Below, one piece after another: positions 1-8,289 of a stretch of DNA of 64,000 bases. The notes beneath the pieces are model-generated. The model saw nothing but the letters and a program-made list of their open reading frames with translations. It was not told the origin of the DNA and made no database searches. The DNA comes from CF-46 sp042408445. Lineage in GTDB: Bacteria; Chloroflexota; Limnocylindria; Limnocylindrales; CSP1-4. The stretch's first letter is position 1, and every line of letters begins with the position of its first letter. The stretch spans positions 1-64,000 of the forward strand of contig JBHORC010000016.1 in assembly GCA_042408445.1 (NCBI GenBank), written 5' to 3'. A program made the position numbers and the translations under genes.

Positions 1-1050
1 GGGCGCAGGCCCTGGAGCCGGCCCGGGCGCGGGCGCCGGGGCGGCCGCAGGTCCGGGCGCAGGCGCGGGCCCGCGCGCAGGAGTCGCCGCGTCCATCTCC
101 CGGAAGCCGATCGGGGCGTGGACCGGGTCACCCGGCGCGACATCGAGCCCGGACTCGGCGAGGTCGTCGGCGGTGGAGTCCGGAGCCAGACCCGCGCGCT
201 CCGCGACGATCCGGGACAGCTCGCGGACCTGCAGCTCCGGCCGCTCGTCGCGGAGGAGCGGCAGCGTCACCCGTTCGCGGCGGAGATCCGCCAGCGGAAC
301 GTCGACAACGAACAGCCCTTCCTCGAACAGCGGCGCGCCGAAGATCGCCTGGCCGTTCGGAGCGATGATCTCCGAGCCACCCCAGAACGAGATCGACTCG
401 TCCACACCGACCCGGTTGCAGAAGATCACGATCGACGTCGTGAGCTGGGCGTAGGTCCGCATCAGCGTCCGCCACGAGGTCGCGGTCCCGAGCCCGACCT
501 CGTTCGTCGCCGCGAGATCGCGGCCCGGCGACGACGAGACGTTGACGAGGATCTGGGCGCCGTCGAGGGCGAGGAGCTGGGGCACGGTGAGGTGCCAGAA
601 GTCCTCGCACACCGCCATCCCGATCCCGACCCCGAGCCGCGACGGCGTCGCCCGCAGGAGATCGCCCGCGGCGAAGAACCGCCGCTCGTCGAACAGCCCG
701 TACGTGGGCAGGAACAGCTTCCGATGGACGTGCCGGATCCGCCCGTCCTCGAGCAGCGCCGCCGCGATGAACAGCCGGTGGTCGGCCGACTCCTCGACGA
801 AGGAGACGATTACCGAGAGCCCGTCGGTCGCTGCCGTGAGCCGGGCGAGACGCGGATCGTCGAGCCGGATCGCGACCTCCGACGCGAGGTCCTGGAGGAG
901 GTACCCGGTCAGGCCCAGCTCCGGGAAGACGACGAGACCGGCACCCTGCCCGCGAGCGTCCTCGATGAGCGCGAGATGCTGCTCGAGGTTCTCGTCGAAC
1001 AGCCCGAGCCGGGGCGCGATCTGGGCGAGCGCCACTCGCAACGTCTGCAC
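1..1050 (-). CDS. Carbon-nitrogen hydrolase (nitrilase superfamily), 3' end outside window
   Basis: The frame starts at GTG (complement of 1048-1050) and stays open to the left edge, giving at least 350 codons. The nitrilase Glu-Lys-Cys triad is visible: E44 in VVFPELGLTGY, K111 in HRKLFLPTYG and C148 in AVCEDFW. The LTGY..DL and CEDFW flavour matches the glutaminase half of glutamine-dependent NAD synthetases. After about residue 315 the sequence becomes an almost pure Pro/Ala/Gly linker that runs off the window, so a second domain or an adjacent NAD synthase gene may follow. Known family chemistry: amide or nitrile hydrolysis, in NAD synthetases release of ammonia from glutamine. NAD synthesis is inference from motif style only. 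It is divergent from the transporter gene at 1273. Confidence 0.85.
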   Translation of the reverse strand, partial: MQTLRVALAQIAPRLGLFDENLEQHLALIEDARGQGAGLVVFPELGLTGYLLQDLASEVAIRLDDPRLARLTAATDGLSVIVSFVEESADHRLFIAAALLEDGRIRHVHRKLFLPTYGLFDERRFFAAGDLLRATPSRLGVGIGMAVCEDFWHLTVPQLLALDGAQILVNVSSSPGRDLAATNEVGLGTATSWRTLMRTYAQLTTSIVIFCNRVGVDESISFWGGSEIIAPNGQAIFGAPLFEEGLFVVDVPLADLRRERVTLPLLRDERPELQVRELSRIVAERAGLAPDSTADDLAESGLDVAPGDPVHAPIGFREMDAATPARGPAPAPGPAAAPAPAPGPAPGPAP

Positions 1051-1272
1051 GGCCGGAGCATAGCCGGGACGACCGTGATTGAACGATCCGATAGCCGTCC
1101 GAGTACCTCTCCGACAAGGCGTCGCAAGCATGGCTCGTCGCCGTGCACGCGTGCTAGGCTACCCGGCACCCGCGACCAGCGGCCCGTGGGCCGAACGCGC
1201 GCGGAACGGACGCTCCGACCAGGGACGCGAATGCGACGCAGCCCGGCCAGGGAGCCGTTTGAGGAGGAGTGC

Positions 1273-3015
1273 ATGTCCCGAACCACGAGGTGGTCGCCTC
1301 TTGCCGCCATCGGCACGATCGCGATCGTCTTCGCCGCCTGTGGCGGATCGGCGAGCCCATCGCCGAGCTCCGCCGCTTCTGCGGCGACGACCCCGAGCAC
1401 CGCCCCGGCCAGCCAGGCGGTCAGCGAGGCCCCATTCACCGGCTCGGTCTACCCGACGACCGGCGAGGCTCCGTGCGGCACCGCGCCGTACAGCGGCGAG
1501 TTCAAGAAGATCACGGCGGTCGACCGCCACACCGTCGAGTTCCAGCTGTGCTCGCCGGACGTCGCGTTCCTGTCGAAGGTCGCGTTCAGCGCCTTCGGGA
1601 TCCAGGACAACGACTATCTGGACAAGCACGCGGCTGACAAGTCGTACCTCACGCAGCCGAACGGCACCGGCCCCTACAAGCTCAAGAGCTGGGAGAAGGG
1701 CAACCGGATCGTCTTCGAGGCCAACCCGAACTACTGGGGCGACAAGGCCCAGACCCCGGGCCTCGAGTTCCGCTGGAGCGACCAGGCCGCGCAGCGCTGG
1801 CTCGAGCTCCAGTCCGGCAGCGTCGACGGCATCGACAACCCCGGCACGGACGACATCGCCGCGATCAAGTCGAACGCGGACGTGAAGTTCTACCCGCGCG
1901 AGGGCCTCAACACCCTCTTCATCGGGATGAACGACACGGTCGCTCCGTGGACCGACGAGAACGTCCGCAAGGCGATCGCGCTCGGCATCAACCGGAAGGA
2001 GCTGGTCGACAACTACTATCCGGAAGGCTCCGAGGTCGCGACCCACTTCACGCCGTGCGCCATCCCCTTCGGATGCGAGGGCGAGGACACGTGGGACTTC
2101 GACGCCACGCAGGGCAAGCAGCTCCTGCAGGCGGCGAACTTCGACTTCAGCAAGACGTACAAGCTGTCGTTCCGGGCGGCCGTCCGCGGCTATCTCCCGG
2201 ATCCGCCGCAGATCGCGACCGCGATCAAGGCCCAGCTGAAGAACAACCTCGGCATCAACGTCGACCTGGACCTCCAGGAATCCGGCGCGTTCCTCGATGC
2301 GAACGCGGCGGGCACGCTGCCGGGCCTGTGGCTCCTCGGCTGGGGCGCGGACTATCCGGACCCGACCAACTTCCTCGACTATCACTTCGGCTCGGGCTCG
2401 GGCAAGAAGTTCGGCAAGCCGTTCGACGACATCGTCGCGGCCCTGAACAAGGGCGCCCAGTCGGCCGATGACGCCACCCGCAAGGCGGCGTACACCGAGG
2501 CGAACAACCTCATCAAGCAGCACGTCCCGGCGGTCATCGTGGCCCACGGTGGCTCCGGCACGGTCTTCAAGGCCGACGTCACCGGCGCCCATGCGTCGCC
2601 CCTCAGCAACGAGATCTTCTCGGTGATGAAGGCCGCCGATCGGCCCAACCTCGTCTGGATGCAGAACGCCGAACCGCTCAGCCTGTACTGCGGCGACGAG
2701 ACGGACGGCGAGACGCTTCGGGCGTGCGAGGCGGTCACCGAGTCGCTCTACGCGTACAAGGTCGGCGGCACGGACGTCGAGCCGGCGCTCGCGACCGAGT
2801 GCAAGCCGAACACGGAGCTGACGACCTGGACCTGCACCCTGCGGGACGGCGTCACCTTCCATGACGGCGCCGCGTTCGATGCGAACGACGTCGTGGCCAG
2901 CTTCGCCGCCCAGTGGGACACGAAGAACAAGAACCACGTCGGCCGGTCCGGCGCGTTCGAGTACTTCCCCGGCCTGTTCGGCGGCTTCCTCAACCCGCCA
3001 CCGCCCTCCTCGTAG
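1273..3015 (+). CDS. Peptide-type ABC transporter solute-binding lipoprotein (SBP_bac_5-like) with circularly permuted block order
   Basis: 580 aa. The ATG at 1273 follows a strong ribosome site, GAGGAGGAG (1261-1269). Residues 1-23 form a lipoprotein signal ending VFAAC (Cys23), then a Ser/Thr/Pro linker to about 50. The body has all familiar blocks of family-5 oligopeptide-binding proteins in the wrong order. Residues 75-160 (ITAVD..TVEF, GTGPYK, NPNYWG) are normally internal; 215-450 are the usual C-terminal half (IGMND, VRKAIALGIN); 457-574 carry the blocks that normally open the mature protein (RPNLVWMQNAEP, VTESLY, EPALATE, LRDGVTFHDG, FDANDVVASF). It presumably captures peptides outside the membrane for the permease encoded downstream. 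The other binding protein in this window (12792-14636) has normal order, which makes the permutation easy to see. Confidence 0.85.
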   Translation: MSRTTRWSPLAAIGTIAIVFAACGGSASPSPSSAASAATTPSTAPASQAVSEAPFTGSVYPTTGEAPCGTAPYSGEFKKITAVDRHTVEFQLCSPDVAFLSKVAFSAFGIQDNDYLDKHAADKSYLTQPNGTGPYKLKSWEKGNRIVFEANPNYWGDKAQTPGLEFRWSDQAAQRWLELQSGSVDGIDNPGTDDIAAIKSNADVKFYPREGLNTLFIGMNDTVAPWTDENVRKAIALGINRKELVDNYYPEGSEVATHFTPCAIPFGCEGEDTWDFDATQGKQLLQAANFDFSKTYKLSFRAAVRGYLPDPPQIATAIKAQLKNNLGINVDLDLQESGAFLDANAAGTLPGLWLLGWGADYPDPTNFLDYHFGSGSGKKFGKPFDDIVAALNKGAQSADDATRKAAYTEANNLIKQHVPAVIVAHGGSGTVFKADVTGAHASPLSNEIFSVMKAADRPNLVWMQNAEPLSLYCGDETDGETLRACEAVTESLYAYKVGGTDVEPALATECKPNTELTTWTCTLRDGVTFHDGAAFDANDVVASFAAQWDTKNKNHVGRSGAFEYFPGLFGGFLNPPPPSS

Positions 3016-3039
3016 GCCCCCGGCTTCCGAGAGCACCAC

Positions 3040-3071
3040 GAACGGGGTGTCGCGCAAGCGGCGCCCCGTTC
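3040..3071 (+). terminator. Hairpin between binding-protein and permease genes
   Basis: A 14-bp stem (3040-3053 with 3058-3071; two pairs would be G-U in RNA) closes on a GCAA tetraloop. No U-tract follows, so it is more likely a partial terminator or an mRNA 3'-end stabiliser than a full stop. Such elements commonly allow more binding protein than permease to be made. Confidence 0.6.
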
Positions 3072-3150
3072 GTTCATCATCACCGGGCCGGCAGCGTCGC
3101 CGGCCTGAAGCGTCCATCCGCCGTGTGCCGACCGGAGTGACGTCCCCGAC

Positions 3151-4227
3151 GTGACCCGCTTCATCGTCCGCCGCCTGCTCGTGACGATCCCGGTCCTGTT
3201 CGGGCTCGTGTTCCTCGTGTTCGCCCTGTCGCGGATCGTCCCCGGCGATCCCTGCCGGGCCGTCCTGGGCGAGCGCGCGACCGACGCCGTCTGCGACGAC
3301 TTCATCCGTCGCTACGGGCTGGACCAGCCGATCCCGGTCCAGTTCGGGATCTATCTCGGGCAGCTGTCGCGGGGCGATCTCGGCGAGTCGATCAAGCACT
3401 CGCGGCCGGTCACGGAGCTGCTCATCGAGCGCCTGCCGACGACCGTCGAGCTGACGGTCTGGGCGCTCCTCTTCGCCATCGTCGTCGGCATCCCGTTGGG
3501 GATCGCTTCGGCGATCCGGCGCAACTCACCGGTCGACGTCGGGGCGATGGTCGTCGCCAACCTCGGCGTCTCGATGCCGGTCTTCGTCCTGGGCCTCTTC
3601 CTGCAGTTCATCTTCGCGCTGCTCCTGAAGAACACGCCCCTGTCGCTGCCGGCGTCCGGCCGGCTCAGCGCGGGTGTCGAGGTCGCGCCGCTCGTCGAGG
3701 TGTGGGGCCTGACGGGAACGACCGGGATCGTCCGCGGAGTCCTCGACTTCCTCTCCGGCATCTACACGTTCAGCGCCCTGATCACCGGCCAGTGGGGTCC
3801 GCTCGTCGATGCGATCCGCCACCTGATCCTGCCCGCGATCGCGCTCGGGACGATCCCGCTCGCGATCATCGCCCGGATCACCCGCTCCAGCCTCCTCGAG
3901 GTCCTCGGCCAGGACTACGTCCGGACGGCCCGGGCGAAGGGCCTCCGCGAACGCGGAGTCGTGATCCGCCATGCGACGCGGAACGCGCTGCTGCCCGTCG
4001 TGACCGTGATCGGGCTCCAGCTCGGGGCGCTGTTCGCCGGCGCGGTCCTGACGGAATCGACGTTCAACCTGGCCGGCGTCGGCCGGACGCTCTTCGAGGC
4101 GATCACCGGCCGGGACTATGTCGTGATCCAGGGCTTCATCCTGATCGTCGCGGTCGCGTACGTCGTCGTGAACCTCATCGTCGACGTGTCGTACGGATTC
4201 CTCGACCCCCGGATCCGGCTCCGATGA
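3151..4227 (+). CDS. Peptide ABC transporter permease, DppB/OppB type
   Basis: 358 aa, GTG start. It opens with the family signature: a short basic cytoplasmic end (TRFIVRRLL) leading into the first membrane helix and then ALSRIVPGDPC. Five or six hydrophobic segments follow. The cytoplasmic EAA loop appears as EVLGQDYVRTARAKGL near residue 250, the coupling segment that contacts the ATPases. The C-terminus VDVSYGFLDPRIRL is also typical. It overlaps the next permease gene by ATGA at 4224-4227, so the two should be translationally coupled. It forms the inner-membrane channel with the product at 4224-5216. Substrate (peptide, nickel or another solute) cannot be told from sequence. Confidence 0.93.
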   Translation: MTRFIVRRLLVTIPVLFGLVFLVFALSRIVPGDPCRAVLGERATDAVCDDFIRRYGLDQPIPVQFGIYLGQLSRGDLGESIKHSRPVTELLIERLPTTVELTVWALLFAIVVGIPLGIASAIRRNSPVDVGAMVVANLGVSMPVFVLGLFLQFIFALLLKNTPLSLPASGRLSAGVEVAPLVEVWGLTGTTGIVRGVLDFLSGIYTFSALITGQWGPLVDAIRHLILPAIALGTIPLAIIARITRSSLLEVLGQDYVRTARAKGLRERGVVIRHATRNALLPVVTVIGLQLGALFAGAVLTESTFNLAGVGRTLFEAITGRDYVVIQGFILIVAVAYVVVNLIVDVSYGFLDPRIRLR

Positions 4228-5216
4228 CCGCCACCACGGATCCGCTCCGGCCCGGCGGTGCGCTGCCGGCCGGTACGCCTGGGACGAGCGCGCCGACGCT
4301 CGCCGCCGATTCCCTCGCTCGCACCCAGCCGGCGAGCCTCTGGCGGGACACGCTCGGCAACATCCTCCGCCAGCGCTCGGCCGATGTCGGCCTCGCGATC
4401 CTGACGCTCCTGATCCTCGTCGCGATCTTTGCGCCGGTCATCGCCACCCACGATCCCGATCGACCACTGCTCGGCGTCGAGCAGGGAATCGTGAAGCGGG
4501 CAGCGCCGTGCATCCATCTGCTGGGCTGCCCGGCGGCGAAGCCCGAGCACCTGTTCGGTGTCGACGGCAACTTCCGGGATGTCTTCAGCCGCGTCGTCTT
4601 CGGTGCCCGGACGTCGCTCGCGATCGGGTTCGCCGCGATCGGCTTTGCCATCGTCGTCGGCTCGCTGATCGGGGCGATCGCGGGCTACGTCGGCGGCTGG
4701 GTGGACAACGTCCTGATGCGGTTCATGGACGTCATCCTGGCGTTCCCCTCGCTCCTCCTCGCGATCGCCATCGTCACCGCGGCCGGCCAGTCACTGACGA
4801 ATGCGCTGCTCGCGATCGGCATCGTGTCCGTGCCGATCTATGCCCGGGTCATGCGCTCATCGGTGCTGTCCGTGCGCGAATCGGACTACGTGACGGCGTC
4901 ACGCGCGCTCGGTGAATCGCCGGTCGGGATCCTGACCCGGCGGATCCTGCCGAACTCGCTCACTCCACTGATCGTCCAGGGCACGCTCGGCATCGGCGGC
5001 GCCGTGCTCGAGATCGCCGCCCTGTCCTTCGTCGGCGTGACCGGCGACCTCTCCCGGCCCGAATGGGGCTCGATGATCAGCATCGAGTCGCAGCAGCTGT
5101 TCAACGCGCCGCACGTGATCCTCGCTCCGGGCCTGGCAATCACCCTCACCGTGCTCGGCTTCAACCTGCTCGGCGACGGGCTCCGCGACGCGCTGGACCC
5201 GAGGCTGAACCGGTGA
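4224..5216 (+). CDS. Peptide ABC transporter permease, DppC/OppC type
   Basis: 330 aa, ATG at 4224 inside the stop of the preceding permease. A Pro/Ala-rich cytoplasmic N-terminus of about 45 residues precedes the first helix (ILTLLILVAIFAPVIA). The periplasmic loop holds the DPDRP and FGVDGNFRDVFSRVVFGARTS blocks seen in DppC proteins, and the EAA coupling loop lies in SDYVTASRALGESP. The C-terminus LLGDGLRDALDPRLNR is the standard family ending. It pairs with the DppB-type subunit to build the transmembrane pore. The stop overlaps the GTG of the first ATPase gene (GTGA, 5213-5216). Confidence 0.93.
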   Translation: MTATTDPLRPGGALPAGTPGTSAPTLAADSLARTQPASLWRDTLGNILRQRSADVGLAILTLLILVAIFAPVIATHDPDRPLLGVEQGIVKRAAPCIHLLGCPAAKPEHLFGVDGNFRDVFSRVVFGARTSLAIGFAAIGFAIVVGSLIGAIAGYVGGWVDNVLMRFMDVILAFPSLLLAIAIVTAAGQSLTNALLAIGIVSVPIYARVMRSSVLSVRESDYVTASRALGESPVGILTRRILPNSLTPLIVQGTLGIGGAVLEIAALSFVGVTGDLSRPEWGSMISIESQQLFNAPHVILAPGLAITLTVLGFNLLGDGLRDALDPRLNR

Positions 5217-6460
5217 CGACGTCGCCCCCGGCCCGGCCCGCCTCCACGCCCGAACCCGGACAGCTCGGCGCGGATCTCGATCGGACGGCGATCGAGGAGC
5301 TCGTCCCGGCGTCCCTTCGCCGACCGCGGCGCGAACGCGGCGACCGGCCGCTGCTCGAGGTGAAGGGCCTTCGGACGTCGTTCCACACGCGCGATGGCAT
5401 CGTCCACGCCGTCGACGGCATCGACTTCCACGTCGACCGCGGCGAGATCATGGGCCTCGTCGGCGAGTCCGGCTGCGGCAAGAGCGTCACGTCGCTCTCG
5501 ATCATGGGTCTCGTCAGCCGGCCCGGTCGCGTCGAGGCGGGCGAGGTCTGGTTCGACGGCCAGAACCTGCTCACGATCGGCCCGGACGCGATGCGGAAGC
5601 TCCGCGGCGATCGGATCAGCATGATCTTCCAGCAGCCGCAGTCGTCGCTGAATCCCGTCTGGGACGTCGGGCGACAGATCGGCGAGGTGCTCGAGATCCA
5701 TCGCGGGATGAAGCGCGGCGCCGCCCGCGCGCGGGCCCTCGAGCTGCTCCGCATGGTCGGGATCCCGGATCCCGAGCGGCGGCTCAAGTCTTTCCCCCAC
5801 GAGATGTCGGGCGGGATGGCGCAGCGGGTGATGATCGCGATGGCGCTCGCCTGCGAGCCGGAGCTGCTGATTGCCGACGAGCCGACCACCGCCCTCGACG
5901 TCACGATCCAGGCCCAGATCCTGGACCTGATGCGGAACCTCCGGGAGCAGACCGGAACCGCGGTCATCCTGATCACCCACGATCTGGGCGTCGTCGCCGA
6001 GATGTGCGACCGCGTGGCGGTCATGTATGCCGGCGAGATCGTCGAGCAGACCGATGTCACGACGCTGTTCCGGCACCCGGCTCACCCCTATACCCGGGGC
6101 CTGATCGGGTCGATCCCGGTCGTCGGGGACGTCCGCGAGGATCTCGCGGTCATCCCCGGCAACGTCCCGAACCTGATCGAGGTCCCGAAGGGCTGCCGCT
6201 TCGCCCCGCGCTGTGCCTCGCGCGTCGCCGAGGACAACGCGATGGCGATCGACGTCCATCCCGGGCTCCACCGGCTCTCGCCGGGCCACGACGTGCGGTG
6301 CTGGCTCTACCACGACGTCAACGGCAAGCTGCTCCCGCGGCCCGAGGGCTGGGTCCCGCGGACCGAGGTGCCGGCAGAGGTCGTGCTCGCGACCGGCGCG
6401 GCGGCGGACGGCGGTGTTGCCGCGGCTGGCGCGTCCCTCTCGGGAGAGCGCGGGGCATGA
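5213..6460 (+). CDS. Peptide ABC transporter ATP-binding protein, DppD/OppD type
   Basis: 415 aa, GTG start in a GTGA overlap with the permease stop. A Pro-rich tail of about 45 residues precedes the ATPase domain. Walker A is GESGCGKS, the Q-loop lies in FQQPQSSLNPV, the ABC signature is MSGGMAQR, Walker B is LLIADEPTTALD and the switch His is in ITHDLGV. The C-terminal oligopeptide/dipeptide extension (HPYTRGL, then a Cys-containing CRFAPRC segment) is complete; in relatives those cysteines can hold an Fe-S cluster. It hydrolyses ATP on the cytoplasmic face together with the next gene product. Confidence 0.95.
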   Translation: MTTSPPARPASTPEPGQLGADLDRTAIEELVPASLRRPRRERGDRPLLEVKGLRTSFHTRDGIVHAVDGIDFHVDRGEIMGLVGESGCGKSVTSLSIMGLVSRPGRVEAGEVWFDGQNLLTIGPDAMRKLRGDRISMIFQQPQSSLNPVWDVGRQIGEVLEIHRGMKRGAARARALELLRMVGIPDPERRLKSFPHEMSGGMAQRVMIAMALACEPELLIADEPTTALDVTIQAQILDLMRNLREQTGTAVILITHDLGVVAEMCDRVAVMYAGEIVEQTDVTTLFRHPAHPYTRGLIGSIPVVGDVREDLAVIPGNVPNLIEVPKGCRFAPRCASRVAEDNAMAIDVHPGLHRLSPGHDVRCWLYHDVNGKLLPRPEGWVPRTEVPAEVVLATGAAADGGVAAAGASLSGERGA

Positions 6461-7554
6461 CCGCGACGGTCGCTCCCCACAGTGGCACGAGGCCTCACGT
6501 CTCGGCGTCGTCGCCCCCGCTCGTCGAGGTCCGCGACCTCGTCAAGCACTTCCCGATCCGCGGCGGGGTGCTCCAGCGGACCGTCGCCCAGGTCCAGGCG
6601 GTCGACGGCGTCTCGTTCTCGATCCGACGCGGCGAGACCCTGGGGCTCGTCGGCGAATCCGGCTGCGGGAAGACGACGGTCGGCCGGGTCCTGCTCCGGC
6701 TGCTCGACGCGACCTCCGGCTCGATCACCTTCGACGGCACGGACATCACGAACCTCCGCGGCTCGGCGCTCAAGCCCTATCGGCGCCGGATGCAGATCAT
6801 CTTCCAGGACCCGTATGCATCCCTGGACCCGCGCACCCCGATCGGCGACAGCATCGGCGAAGGGCTGCGGATCCACGGCCTGGGGACGCCGGCCGAGCGC
6901 CGGACGAGGGTCGCCGAGATCATGGATCTCGTCGGTCTGGCGCCGTACCACGCCCGCCGCTATCCCCACGAGTTCTCCGGCGGTCAGCGCCAGCGGATCG
7001 GGATCGCGCGGGCGCTCGTCCTGCGGCCGGACCTTGTCGTCTGCGACGAGCCGGTGTCGGCGCTCGACGTCTCGATCCAGGCGCAGGTGCTCAACGAGCT
7101 GAAGGCGCTCCAGCGGGAGCTCGGACTGACGTTCCTGTTCATCGCCCACAACATGGGGGTCGTCGAGCACATCAGCGATCGCGTCGCCGTGATGTACCTC
7201 GGCAAGATCGTCGAGCTCGCGGACCGGCGGGCGATGTTCGCGTCGCCGGAACACCCCTACACGCAGGCGCTGATGTCGGCGATCCCGATCCCGGACCCGG
7301 AGCTGCGGCGGAAGCGGATCATCCTCCGGGGCGACGTGCCGTCGCCGGTCAACCCGCCGAGCGGCTGCCACTTCAACCCGCGTTGCCAGCTTCGCGCGGA
7401 GCTGGGTGGGCCGCAGGTCTGCGTGACGACGGAGCCGGCCCTGGTCGACGCCGGTGGGGAGCACTTCGTGGCGTGCCACTTCCGCGGCGCCGCCGGCGAG
7501 CGCGGCGAGCCGATCCCGGCGGCGCCGGGCCCCGGCCAGGCGCCGAAGAACTAG
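6457..7554 (+). CDS. Peptide ABC transporter ATP-binding protein, DppF/OppF type
   Basis: 365 aa, ATG at 6457 overlapping the stop of the first ATPase gene. Walker A GESGCGKT, Q-loop in IIFQDPYASLDPR, signature FSGGQRQR, Walker B LVVCDEPVSALD, switch His in IAHNMGV. The C-terminal HPYTQAL and CHFNPRC segments match the OppF extension. It is the second nucleotide-binding subunit and the last gene of this five-gene operon. It converges on the minus-strand operon, with only 48 bp between the two stops (7555-7602); I see no clear terminator there. Confidence 0.95.
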   Translation: MTATVAPHSGTRPHVSASSPPLVEVRDLVKHFPIRGGVLQRTVAQVQAVDGVSFSIRRGETLGLVGESGCGKTTVGRVLLRLLDATSGSITFDGTDITNLRGSALKPYRRRMQIIFQDPYASLDPRTPIGDSIGEGLRIHGLGTPAERRTRVAEIMDLVGLAPYHARRYPHEFSGGQRQRIGIARALVLRPDLVVCDEPVSALDVSIQAQVLNELKALQRELGLTFLFIAHNMGVVEHISDRVAVMYLGKIVELADRRAMFASPEHPYTQALMSAIPIPDPELRRKRIILRGDVPSPVNPPSGCHFNPRCQLRAELGGPQVCVTTEPALVDAGGEHFVACHFRGAAGERGEPIPAAPGPGQAPKN

Positions 7555-7602
7555 CGGCCTCCGCGTGGAAGGGCGCGGCCCGCGTGGGCGCCGGCGCGCC
7601 GC

Positions 7603-8289
7603 CTACTCGACGAGCATGTGCTGCTGGTCGGGCAGCTCGTCCACCCAGTCGGAGAGCTGCGGCCGCAGCGCACCGTAGGCCTGCATCCCCTCGGTGATCC
7701 GTCCGACCGCCTGGACGATCCCCGAGGAATCCCCGCCATCGATCGCGGCGACGAGGCGCCTGGAGCCGTCCGACATCGGGGCGAGCGCGGCACGGTACTG
7801 CGACGCAAGACCGGCCATCGGCCCATAGCCCGCGATCCGATCGACGCTCTGGCCGAGCCCGGACACGAGCGCGTCGAGCCCGATCGCGGCGGCCCGCATC
7901 CGCTTGAGGTCCTGTGCCGCGACGGCCTCCGAGAAGTCCGCGACGGCCTTGGCGATCTCGTTGTCACCAGCGCCCAGGCCGGCAATGCCGTGGACGGCAT
8001 CCGCCGGCCAGCGCGTCGGTTGTGGCGTGGGCCCGCTGCTGCCCGATCCCGTGGCGGTGGTGCCTGCAGAGGCGGCCGGTGACGGGGACGACGAGCCGAC
8101 GCTCCCTCCGGTCGGCGATGCCGTCGCTCCGCAGGCGACCACGAGCAGGACGACGACGAGCATCGCCGAGGCGAACCCGACCACGTCGCGAGTGGTGAGC
8201 GCACGCCAACCCCGAGCCGCGCGGCGCGGCGAACCAGGACCTCGGCGTTCGCGGGGATGTGCCGACGACGCCGTCGGCCGAAGGGTCAT
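7603..8289 (-). CDS. Putative lipoprotein of unknown function, last gene of the minus-strand transporter operon
   Basis: 228 aa, ATG at 8289 in an ATGA overlap with the upstream ATPase stop. The N-terminus is unusual for a lipoprotein: about 35 Arg/Pro-rich residues, then a hydrophobic stretch ending LLVVACGAT (lipobox-like). After a Ser/Thr/Pro linker comes an Ala-rich, helix-prone domain of about 140 residues (AGLGAGDNEIAKAV and later segments), ending DELPDQQHMLVE. I do not recognise the family. Tight coupling suggests a role with the transporter, for example an accessory binding or membrane-tethered helical protein, but that is inference. A shorter start nearer the hydrophobic segment is possible. 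Confidence 0.7.
   Translation of the reverse strand: MTLRPTASSAHPRERRGPGSPRRAARGWRALTTRDVVGFASAMLVVVLLVVACGATASPTGGSVGSSSPSPAASAGTTATGSGSSGPTPQPTRWPADAVHGIAGLGAGDNEIAKAVADFSEAVAAQDLKRMRAAAIGLDALVSGLGQSVDRIAGYGPMAGLASQYRAALAPMSDGSRRLVAAIDGGDSSGIVQAVGRITEGMQAYGALRPQLSDWVDELPDQQHMLVE

Noticed and set aside
118..1272. A long plus-strand open frame that extends the binding-protein gene upstream to 118
   Set aside because: It is antisense to the carbon-nitrogen hydrolase, has Arg/Glu-rich shadow composition, and the true start at 1273 has a strong ribosome site and a proper lipoprotein signal.
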